In this document: in pieces, positions 5,699 through 11,509 of the stretch | Layout: each line of letters opens with the position of its first letter | Numbering within the stretch: the stretch's first letter is position 1 | Assembly (NCBI GenBank): GCA_003022255.1 | Contig: PXPA01000016.1 | Coordinates: forward strand, 1-12,498 | Length of the DNA: 12,498 bases | Source: Parcubacteria group bacterium SW_6_46_9 | GTDB lineage: Bacteria; Patescibacteriota; Minisyncoccia; Phycocordibacterales; SW-6-46-9 | Direction of reading: 5' to 3' | Translations under genes and position numbers: made by a program | Notes under the pieces: generated by a model | The model's input: only the letters and a program-made list of their open reading frames with translations | Database searches by the model: none | What the model was told of the DNA's origin: nothing

Positions 5699-5861
5699 GT
5701 TCACACCCCGTGTTTTGTTTCGGTACGAAAAAATCTCCAGCGTAGATTTTTTCTCAGTCCTCGGTTCGCTCTCCCCCACTACAATATGTAGTGGGGGAAC
5801 CATGCCCGCTCACCTGCGGAGCCCGAACAAAACAGGGGTGTTCACTCCATTAGGGCATGTC
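5699..5861 (-). ncRNA. Candidate structured RNA, copy B of three
   Basis: Read on the minus strand, P1 pairs 5841-5835 (ACACCCC) with 5709-5703, then 5833-5826 (GTTTTGTT) with 5719-5712 and 5825-5823 with 5723-5721: 18 pairs with a small interruption as in copy A. P2 pairs 5814-5808 (GGTGAGC) with 5769-5763 (GCGAACC), which includes tandem G-A pairs. It encloses GGGCATGG (5807-5800) and an 11-bp hairpin (5798-5788 with 5782-5772). P3 pairs 5752-5744 with 5736-5728 (9 bp), loop ACGCTGG. CATGCCC (5859-5853) is complementary to GGGCATG (5807-5801) over 7 bp. It lies upstream of the predicted mraZ start, in the same orientation. Confidence 0.5.
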
Positions 5862-6215
5862 CGAGATCTATGATGTAAACTGATTTTGTTAAGGAAGTGC
5901 CAGAGTTGTAATTACCTAGAAAATTAAATACCTTCATTCTGCGGTAACAAGCATTTTCGGTTAACCGAAAATAAGTAATTCCACATGTGAGACTGACCCT
6001 ACCAACTTACAACATAACTAGCATAGTGTATAAAAATGGCGTTCTTACAAACCATAAATCACCACTCGTTTCCAACCTGTCCATCCTCTTAACTTTCAAC
6101 TGCGTCTCGTTAATATATCACATTTTCATTTCATGCATCCACAGGTCCGACAAGCGATTTGGTTTGACGATGTATTAAACATGTACTTTTTACGGGGAAG
6201 GTTCAACCTTACACA
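5699..6215 (-). repeat. Long dispersed element, copy B (no gene inside)
   Basis: This is the inverted partner of 1483-2321, matching it block by block when read on the minus strand: 6215-6162, 6052-5989 and 5988-5845, then the RNA-like unit. It holds one copy of the GTTTGTAAG repeat (6052-5989) instead of two and lacks the coiled-coil gene. Between blocks 1 and 2 it carries 109 bp, against 31 bp in copy A. A perfect 20-bp palindrome, ATTTTCGGTTAACCGAAAAT, lies at 5953-5972. No protein gene is supported in 5617-6315; the short open frames at 5288-5791 and 5987-6178 are not convincing. Confidence 0.7.
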
Positions 6216-6315
6216 TATACCAATTAAAAAAGCCGATTAGTCATGTACCAACCTGCCTTCAAGAAATTATGTATATAATTGATTTACACACTTTACGTTC
6301 ACTTGTCTGTGTCTG

Positions 6316-7761
6316 TTAACTTGAATCTTCATTGGTAGAATCCGATGCTTCAGCTTTGTCATCATTTTCATCAAATTCCGCGCTTCTTGTTTTCGTGTCT
6401 ACTGGCTCGGCCGTATCATCGGTGCTTTTTTCCTCACTTGCATCATTTATCTCAGCGTTTTCGTTTGAATTGGTTTCGTCTGCTGAATCGTCTGTGCTGA
6501 AGTCATCATCGTCATCGTCCGGATCAAACCCATAAAGCGCGTCCTCGTCGGTATCATTACGGTCATTATCATCCTCAAGTAATGTTGCAATCAAAAGTAG
6601 AATCAGCAATCCAAGCAGCACCAGTAAGAATGTCGGCGAGAGTATAAAACTGAAAACAGAGTTTACGCCTGAGTGAACAGTGGTAGCAGCGTTATCAATG
6701 CTGGTTGCTAAATCAGTATTGTTATCTGATGTGTTGGTTGCAGTGGACGTTGTGTTTGTCGAATTCAAATCTTCAGTGGATGTAGCTGCAACTTGACCAT
6801 CTTGTGAGCTAGTGCTTACCTCGTCGTTTTCATCACCACTGCCGAACAATCGATCAAAGAAGCCGCTTTCATTTTGATTGTTTTCTGCAGAAGTTGCTGT
6901 ATCTTCGTTTTCGTCAGTGGTTGTGGCTGATTCCTCATTATTTTGCGTTTGGTCATCTGTATTCTCACTGCTATCGCCAGGAGTATCCTGGTCGGCTTGA
7001 GCAACTGTGGTGTCCGCCTCTCCAGCAACTGAACCTTGATTATTTTGGTTACTTACAGTTGGAGCGGTCTGTGCCGCCAGCTGAGGATTATGCTGACGAA
7101 GATACTCTGGCGTTTCAAAGCTAGCCCCTTCTTGCCGCCACCGAGAAAGTTTATTTCGATACTGCTGAATTTCAGCGGTTTGTTCGGATGTTAACTGCAC
7201 ATCCTCGTTACAGTAAATCTCATTTATTTTTTGCCGTGTCGTTATGTATACGTAGCCGGTGGCTTCGTCAGACTCATACCCCCACGGAGAAAGAATATCG
7301 TCAGCGTGACGAGCTTGGAAGGCCCGAACAGCTTGTAGCGTGCTTTCATCAAATGAACCAGTCAGTTCAACATAATCATAGGCATACGCTTTCAAAAAAG
7401 CTTGCAGTCGTAAAACTTGCTGTTGGTCATTCGTAAAGTCAATGCGCAAATTATCAGTTATATACGCGCACTGATTGTTTGGGCTCTGCGATGAATTAGA
7501 TTCTGGCTGTGCCTGAGCGAGTTGGTTATGGTTACTATCTTCTTTGCTGGTATCACTGTTTTTATTACTGGTTTCAGCATTATCAGCATTCGCAAAATAT
7601 TCAGCATTCAAATCTGCATTTATTGTCTGACTTGCCTGAGCGGAATTAGTACTGAGATATGAGCCAATAAGGAAGGCTCCAGTTAGCAGAAGAATTGACG
7701 TAAATGCTGCGGCAAAATAACGGAGATAATTAGCCAGGTTATTTGTGGTGGTTTCGGACAT
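6316..7761 (-). CDS. Surface protein with peptidoglycan-binding domain, two membrane segments and an acidic tail
   Basis: The 481-residue product has a hydrophobic N-terminal segment (about 16-35) followed by AQA (41-43), so it is either a cleaved signal peptide or an anchor. A PG_binding_1-like domain covers about 97-187 (LRIDFTNDQQQVLRLQAFL, VTGSFDE-like VELTGSFDES, LQAVRAFQARH, GYVYITTRQKINEIYC). It is framed by C98 and C184, which could form a disulfide. A long Ser/Thr/Asn/Glu-rich linker (about 230-365) follows, then a strong membrane segment (about 373-394) and an extremely acidic tail to 481 with D6 at 415-420. The domain type is common on Parcubacteria-like surface proteins. With the N-terminal segment as signal, the peptidoglycan-binding part would lie outside and the acidic tail in the cytoplasm. 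It stands alone, between element B and a lysS terminator. The ligand has not been shown. Confidence 0.85.
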   Translation of the reverse strand: MSETTTNNLANYLRYFAAAFTSILLLTGAFLIGSYLSTNSAQASQTINADLNAEYFANADNAETSNKNSDTSKEDSNHNQLAQAQPESNSSQSPNNQCAYITDNLRIDFTNDQQQVLRLQAFLKAYAYDYVELTGSFDESTLQAVRAFQARHADDILSPWGYESDEATGYVYITTRQKINEIYCNEDVQLTSEQTAEIQQYRNKLSRWRQEGASFETPEYLRQHNPQLAAQTAPTVSNQNNQGSVAGEADTTVAQADQDTPGDSSENTDDQTQNNEESATTTDENEDTATSAENNQNESGFFDRLFGSGDENDEVSTSSQDGQVAATSTEDLNSTNTTSTATNTSDNNTDLATSIDNAATTVHSGVNSVFSFILSPTFLLVLLGLLILLLIATLLEDDNDRNDTDEDALYGFDPDDDDDDFSTDDSADETNSNENAEINDASEEKSTDDTAEPVDTKTRSAEFDENDDKAEASDSTNEDSS

Positions 7762-7795
7762 AAATAACAGTTAGCTCATTTGTATTACAATGGTA

Positions 7796-7817
7796 CTTGC
7801 GAGTAGCCTAAAGTCAA
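7796..7817 (-). promoter_or_regulatory. Possible promoter of the peptidoglycan-binding protein gene
   Basis: On the minus strand TTGACT (7817-7812) and TACCAT (from 7795) are 16 bp apart. This would give a leader of about 28 nt before the ATG at 7761. The -35 overlaps the T-run of the upstream terminator. The -10 is weak. Confidence 0.3.
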
Positions 7818-7819
7818 GT

Positions 7820-7841
7820 AAAAAAGGCCGACGTTAGGCCT
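7820..7841 (-). terminator. Short intrinsic terminator downstream of lysS
   Basis: On the minus strand AGGCC (7841-7837), a 7-nt loop and GGCCT (7829-7825) are followed by TTTTT (7824-7820). The stem is only 5 bp but GC-rich and correctly placed, about 120 bp beyond the lysS stop and before the next gene. Confidence 0.5.
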
Positions 7842-7908
7842 ATTTAAAGAAATATTCTTTAGTGTCTTTTATTTAGTCCGTATGAAAGGAGATATGAGAT
7901 ATACGACA

Positions 7909-7947
7909 TGTATAAGACAAAAAGTAGTGAATACTTTGTCTTATACA
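7909..7947. repeat. 13-bp perfect inverted repeat after lysS
   Basis: TGTATAAGACAAA (7909-7921) is the exact reverse complement of 7935-7947, with a 13-nt spacer. It begins 16 bp past the lysS stop. There is no T-run on either side, so it is not a typical terminator; it might protect the mRNA 3' end. Confidence 0.5.
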
Positions 7948-7962
7948 AAAAGACACAAAAAT

Positions 7963-8424
7963 TTAGTCTTTCGGACGCAAGAGTGGAAATATTTGTGCTT
8001 GCTTGATCGGCTTATCAACTAAAAATGCAAACAATCGTTCGCTGACTCCAAAGCCACATGCTGGTGGCATGCCATGCTCTAAGGCTTCCACAAAACGTTC
8101 ATTGTAATGCTGAGCCTCTTTGTCTCCTTGTTCCCGCAGCTTTTGTTGGTCTTTAAATCTTTCGTGTTGTTCTGTTGGGTTGTTAAGTTCGCTATATCCT
8201 TTTCCTAATTCACTACCGGCAATGATTGGTTGAAATCGCTCAGTAATTTTTTTATTACCTGCTTTTGATTTTGAAAGCGGGGATAACGCCTTCGGTACAT
8301 GTACCAAAAAACCGGGGCCGCCTATTTGTTTTCGACAATACTTCCAGAGAGAATCAATAGCTCGCGGCCGTGTAATGGAATCACTGTCATACGATATATT
8401 GTACTCATCAAGCGCTGCAAGGAT
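7963..8424 (-). CDS. lysS: Lysyl-tRNA synthetase, C-terminal part (frameshifted from the N-terminal part)
   Basis: This frame continues the LysRS that begins at 9371. It is open back to about 8437 and reads ILAALDEYNISYDS, then DSLWKYCRKQIGGPGFLVHV, PKALSPLSKSKAGNKKITERF and PIIAGSELGKGYSELNNPTEQ. It ends with class II motif 3 (ACGFGVSERLFAFLVDKP) and IFPLLRPKD. An ATG at 8307 could start a 114-residue fragment, but that would lack motifs 1 and 2 and could not be an enzyme. Joined to the N-terminal part, it gives about 469 residues, a plausible complete LysRS. The GFGVSERL form of motif 3 is typical of Patescibacteria LysRS. The two parts should be treated as one gene. Confidence 0.9.
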   Translation of the reverse strand: MLAALDEYNISYDSDSITRPRAIDSLWKYCRKQIGGPGFLVHVPKALSPLSKSKAGNKKITERFQPIIAGSELGKGYSELNNPTEQHERFKDQQKLREQGDKEAQHYNERFVEALEHGMPPACGFGVSERLFAFLVDKPIKQAQIFPLLRPKD

Positions 8425-9371
8425 CGTTTCAGTGAATCAAAACGCTGCCACGTATCACCCAAATCAACATCATGACCGCGTATAGTAAATTCTTGGGTTT
8501 CAAATACAGATTCAGCGATGTGTCGGTATAGTTCTTTTACAAGCTCCATTCCGTCTTCATGATCAGCATACGCCCAGTAAAATTCCATCTGCATATAATC
8601 CTGGGCATGTTCCGGCGAAATTCCTTCATTACGAAAAATTCGACCAATCTCAAAAACTTTTTCAAAACCGCCAACAAGCAACTTTTTTTGCCATAACTCA
8701 CCAGCAGATATCCGCAAGTACACCTCCATATCAAGGGCATTATGATAAGACGTAAATGCTCGTGCATCAGCACCCCCGGGCGTTGTCTCCAATACTGGCG
8801 TTTGCACCTCTAAAAAATCTCTTTTCTCTAAAAAGGTTCGCATCGCCTTCCAGAACCGACTCCGCATTTGTATCATCTCACGGACTTCGTCATTCATGAG
8901 TATATCTATATAGCGTTTACGTAAACACTTTTGAGTATCTTCAAGACCACTCCACTGAGACGGAATTGGGCGTAATGCTTTTGCAAGCATGCGCCACTTG
9001 TTTGCTGCTACTGACTTTTCTCCGGTGCTCGTTTCCGTAGGATTACCGTGCACATCAACAAAATCGCCGACATCAACGGCGTCGACAAATAACTGATACT
9101 GATCCGGGTCAGCAACTTCATCTTCTTTTAATACAACCTGTATTTTGCTTGAGCCATCAAGGATATCAAAAAATGTCACTCCCCCATGCTCCCGGATTGC
9201 CATAATACGACCCGACACCCAAACGGGATCAGAAAAATCACTAAAACTTGCGAGCACGTCAGCAATCCGGTGTGTACGAAAGGATGAGACGGGATACGGG
9301 TCCATGCCAAATGAAGCAATTTGGTCTCGTTTTTCTTTCCGTTCCTGTATAAGTTGTTCTATTGAAGGCAT
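8322..9371 (-). CDS. lysS: Lysyl-tRNA synthetase, class II, N-terminal part (frameshifted)
   Basis: LysRS attaches lysine to tRNA-Lys using ATP. The frame starts MPSIEQLIQERKEKRDQIA, with the OB-fold anticodon-binding domain at about 50-145 (VWVSGRIMAIREHGGVTFFDI). The catalytic domain carries motif 1 (MRSRFWKAMRTFLEKRDFLEV, TPVLETTPGGADARAF) and motif 2 (IFRNEGISPEHAQDYMQMEFY). True LysRS sequence runs to about R316 (codon 8426-8424). After this the frame gives a 33-residue tail unlike LysRS and stops at 8322, while the -1 frame carries on with good LysRS sequence to 7963. One missing base near CGATCC restores a single reading frame. LysRS is essential, so a sequencing or assembly error is the likeliest cause; a recent mutation beside a second lysS elsewhere is the alternative. 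Confidence 0.93.
   Translation of the reverse strand: MPSIEQLIQERKEKRDQIASFGMDPYPVSSFRTHRIADVLASFSDFSDPVWVSGRIMAIREHGGVTFFDILDGSSKIQVVLKEDEVADPDQYQLFVDAVDVGDFVDVHGNPTETSTGEKSVAANKWRMLAKALRPIPSQWSGLEDTQKCLRKRYIDILMNDEVREMIQMRSRFWKAMRTFLEKRDFLEVQTPVLETTPGGADARAFTSYHNALDMEVYLRISAGELWQKKLLVGGFEKVFEIGRIFRNEGISPEHAQDYMQMEFYWAYADHEDGMELVKELYRHIAESVFETQEFTIRGHDVDLGDTWQRFDSLKRSLQRLMSTIYRMTVIPLHGRELLILSGSIVENK
8421..8429 (-). other. Frameshift position in lysS
   Basis: The 0 frame reads L-K-R-S-L-Q-R here and the -1 frame T-I-L-A-A-L. An extra base at the CGA/TCC junction would give L-K-R-I-L-A-A-L-D-E. The -1 frame has a TGA at 8440-8438, which bounds the switch on its upstream side. There is no X-XXY-YYZ slippery heptamer, so programmed frameshifting is not supported. 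Confidence 0.8.
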
Positions 9372-9377
9372 ACGTTC

Positions 9378-9386
9378 ATTATAGCA
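9378..9386 (-). promoter_or_regulatory. Extended -10 promoter of lysS, leaderless mRNA
   Basis: TGCTATAAT on the minus strand (9386-9378) is a perfect extended -10. Only six bases separate it from the ATG at 9371, so transcription should start at or within a base or two of the start codon. No good -35 is visible. Confidence 0.65.
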
Positions 9387-9407
9387 AGAGCGGGTGAAAT
9401 GTGGAAG

Positions 9408-9487
9408 GTAGAAAGTAGTTAGAAGAGGTAGGATTCAAGATTTATGAGTCAAGAATAAATCAGAATCACGAATCAAGAATCATGAAT
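9408..9487 (+). repeat. Low-complexity tract with GAATCAN heptamer repeats
   Basis: GAATCAC, GAATCAA, GAATCAT and GAAT follow each other at 9463-9487 (3.5 units of 7 bp), after degenerate TTAGAAG and TCAAGAAT units from 9408. The tract is between the divergent lysS and pilin promoters. It resembles the tracts at 966-1006 and 1949-1991 in style but not in sequence. Confidence 0.5.
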
Positions 9488-9624
9488 TTAAGAAAAAATA
9501 GTATTAGGCACAGTTAAATAATTGCAGTTAGAATGTAGAAAGGTTATGTAATCAGCATTAATAAAAGCCCGGAGACGACTATAGCAGAAAACATTTAACA
9601 TTAGATGTTCCGTCTGGTTTCCTT

Positions 9625-9644
9625 TGTTACTATGAGACTATAAT
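9625..9644 (+). promoter_or_regulatory. Promoter of the prepilin gene
   Basis: An extended -10, TGTTACTAT (9625-9633), would place the start near 9640, about five bases before the ATG at 9645. A second TATAAT (9639-9644) abuts the ATG itself and would start transcription inside the gene, so the first is preferred. No clear -35 is present. Confidence 0.45.
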
Positions 9645-10181
9645 ATGGCAATATTTGGTGACAATTCTGGCTTCACCCTCATAGAACTGTTGGTAGTTGT
9701 TGCGATTATCAGTTTACTTAGCTCTGTTATCCTTGCCTCTCTTTCCAGCGCTCGAGAGTCTGCAAGAGATACGCGACGCGCGACAGATTTTGAGCAACTG
9801 CGAACTGCCATGGAGTTATACTATAATGATAATGGTAATTACGCACAGGGAGAGTCAGATCCAGGCGATGAATACGATAGAGTTAGTAGAGAATGTACGA
9901 ACTCACCGCTTTACAATAATCTTGTAGGTAAAGATTATTTACAAGTAATGATTACCGATCCAATTGACAACGTCAATTCATGCCAAAATGCAAATGACAA
10001 TTCAAAGTTTTATTACGGCTGGGATGAGAGTAATATTGGTGGCAGTAAGTGTTTTTCTGTAAACAGATTTGAGTCTGGTGTCCCGGAAGGCCTGCAAGCC
10101 TTGAATCAGCAGCCAGACACCAATTTTGGTGGAGATGCTAACTTCAATCATGCTGACTTTGTGTATTGTTTTGGGAATTAA
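9645..10181 (+). CDS. Type IV prepilin / pseudopilin-like protein
   Basis: The 178-residue product carries a class III signal: a 9-residue leader (MAIFGDNSG) and the prepilin peptidase site G-FTLIELLVVVAIISLLSS, with glutamate at +5 of the mature chain. Hydrophobic residues up to about 32 form the helix that spans the membrane and packs in the pilus core. The helix continues as SARESARDTRRATDFEQLRTAMELYYNDNGNYA, the usual pilin/GspG-like pattern. The globular part has four cysteines (84, 113, 136, 175), possibly two disulfides; C175 is three residues before the end. The gene stands alone, with no assembly ATPase or peptidase in the window. A minor pilin or pseudopilin of a type IV pilus or competence system is likely; the filament type cannot be told. 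Confidence 0.88.
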   Translation: MAIFGDNSGFTLIELLVVVAIISLLSSVILASLSSARESARDTRRATDFEQLRTAMELYYNDNGNYAQGESDPGDEYDRVSRECTNSPLYNNLVGKDYLQVMITDPIDNVNSCQNANDNSKFYYGWDESNIGGSKCFSVNRFESGVPEGLQALNQQPDTNFGGDANFNHADFVYCFGN

Positions 10182-10792
10182 CGTGGCAAACACTGCTTTT
10201 TGTGACTCGATGATTTTATGGATTAATTACCATCTGGAAGTGTCTCTCTCATAATGTGAGCTGCGGAAGCTCACACATACGTTAGAACTTGATTATTACA
10301 TTTGAAGTGTCGTAATTAATCAGATTACGAATTGAAATGCTAAAATTTCTCCCCGTAAGGAGTCGGTCACAAATATTTCTGCTAACGCAGAAATTTCGCG
10401 ACCCCAGCTCGGCATCCCCGTCTTGTGTTTACTTTACTCGCACAAACTCAAACATACTGCCCTCTGAGTCTGGCTTCGGCAGACGAAGGAATACTCTTTG
10501 GAGTGCGCTTTTCAACTCATCACGAAAGAGCAAAACTGCTCTTTCTCCGGGGAGACATCAAAAGATATCTTCTCGGGAGGATTTGAACAACAGCTCTACC
10601 TTAGAAGAGCAGAAAATGCGTGATTTTATAGCAAGTCAAGACATCTCCGTAAAATGACACATTACGATATATCGTAAGGTTGTACGCGCTATTATTTCCT
10701 ACTTTTCTACAAAAAACTGATAAGTAGTATGTTATCGACACGACGCAGAAACAGCATAAACTTCCGTAAACCGTCTAGTTTCCTTTACTTTG
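10182..10792. other. Non-coding stretch dense in hairpins
   Basis: No gene is supported between the pilin and the third RNA-like unit. The frame at 10337-10657 (+) is a run of Ser/Arg-rich sequence with no family likeness and passes through hairpins. Stems seen: 10221-10230 with 10312-10321 (GATTAATTAC, 10 bp) enclosing 10255-10262 with 10268-10275; an imperfect 39-nt hairpin at 10365-10403; 10474-10478 with 10484-10488; and 10524-10532 with 10537-10545 (GAAAGAGCA, 9 bp). A perfect 16-bp palindrome, TTACGATATATCGTAA, is at 10662-10677. None has a T-run suitable for a terminator. Confidence 0.55.
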
Positions 10793-10940
10793 GGCATGCT
10801 TTATGGAGTGAGTACCCCGCTTCTCATGTGCCTCTTGGAATGCGATTTGCATGGTCCCGCTTTAGCGGGAAATCGCATGAGAGTGTCGCGCGGCGGCGCT
10901 GGTCGACCCGGCTTTGTGCATGAGAAGCGCGGGTGCGAAC
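10793..10940 (+). ncRNA. Candidate structured RNA, copy C of three
   Basis: P1 pairs 10812-10817 (GTACCC, one U-G) with 10931-10936. After a small interruption, 10819-10828 (GCTTCTCATG) pairs with 10919-10928: 16 pairs. P2 pairs 10840-10847 (ATGCGATT) with 10871-10878 and encloses TGCATGG (10848-10854) and a 6-bp hairpin (TCCCGC, TTTA, GCGGGA). P3 is less clear: GTCG (10885-10888) with CGAC (10904-10907), with CGCTGG (10897-10902) in its loop. Upstream CATGC (10795-10799) can pair with GCATG (10849-10853). The flanks match copies A and B (ATGGAGTGAG before, GGGTGCGAAC after), but nothing further upstream does. The 3' GAAC ends on the greA stop codon. Confidence 0.5.
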
Positions 10941-11413
10941 TAGGTTACTGACTCAATAGTGTACTCGGTGGTACCGTTTGGTGTTTCGATCTCAACGGTT
11001 TCTTCTTTTTCGTGGCCCAATAGCGCTGAGGCCACCGGAGATGTGTGAGCAATTTTTCCGGCTGACATATCAGCCTCTTCTTCACCGACAATCTCGTATT
11101 CCTGCTCTTTTGAGCTGTGTTTTTTACGGATTGAAACTGTTGATCCAACCTGAACTTCGTCCGACCCGGTTTTTTCAACTATTTCCGCTTCTCGCAGCAG
11201 TTCTTCTATCTCGGAAATACGGCCTTCAAGGCTTGCTTGATCAGCACGAGCCTGCTGGTACTCAGCATTCTCAGAAAGGTCACCAAGTGCTTTGGTGCGT
11301 TCAATTTCTTCTGCTATCTCCTGCCTGCGGGTGTTTTTCAGATGGTCAAGCTCTTCTTTGAGTTCATCGCGCTTTTTTTCGGAAATGTATTTTTTCTGGT
11401 CGTCATCGGCCAT
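10940..11413 (-). CDS. greA: Transcription elongation factor GreA
   Basis: GreA enters the secondary channel of RNA polymerase and stimulates cleavage of backtracked transcripts. At 157 residues it has the usual length. The N-terminal antiparallel coiled coil (about 8-80) carries the tip motif ALGDLSENAEY near 42-52, with the acidic D and E that hold the catalytic metal. The C-terminal FKBP-like domain runs from about 87 (VQVGSTVSIRKK, YEIVGEEEADMSAGKIAHTSP, ASALLGHEKEETVEIETPNG). It has an N-terminal ADDDQKK extension. It is read alone from a start at 11413, about 22 nt after a plausible transcription start, and its stop codon overlaps the 3' end of RNA-like copy C on the other strand. All key parts are present. 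Confidence 0.96.
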   Translation of the reverse strand: MADDDQKKYISEKKRDELKEELDHLKNTRRQEIAEEIERTKALGDLSENAEYQQARADQASLEGRISEIEELLREAEIVEKTGSDEVQVGSTVSIRKKHSSKEQEYEIVGEEEADMSAGKIAHTSPVASALLGHEKEETVEIETPNGTTEYTIESVT

Positions 11414-11441
11414 ATGTAAATAGGATTATGTAGTGTAGATA

Positions 11442-11447
11442 ATTATA
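11442..11447 (-). promoter_or_regulatory. Probable -10 element of greA
   Basis: TATAAT on the minus strand lies in an AT-rich stretch that also offers TATACT just upstream. Transcription would begin near 11435, about 22 nt before the ATG. The -35 region is poor. Confidence 0.4.
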
Positions 11448-11509
11448 GTATACATATTTGCCATTGACATCAGCACGTACGTTATGGGCTTACTCACTAA
11501 ACCCCTAAA

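Noticed and set aside
8415..8440. Programmed -1 frameshifting in lysS
   Set aside because: No slippery heptamer and no family precedent; a plain one-base lesion or error explains it.
10574..10612. tRNA-Arg(UCU)-like piece on the minus strand (anticodon-arm-like CTTCTAA and TTCAAATCC)
   Set aside because: The T stem does not pair (only two of five positions fit), and there is no D arm or acceptor stem, so it is not a tRNA gene.
10337..10657. 106-codon plus-strand open frame
   Set aside because: Ser/Arg-rich, no family likeness, no promoter-start context, and it runs through several perfect hairpins.
10849..10902. HDV-like ribozyme suggested by GCATGGTCCC and CGCTGG
   Set aside because: The nested double-pseudoknot pairing of HDV-type ribozymes cannot be formed; the motifs sit in loops of separate stems.
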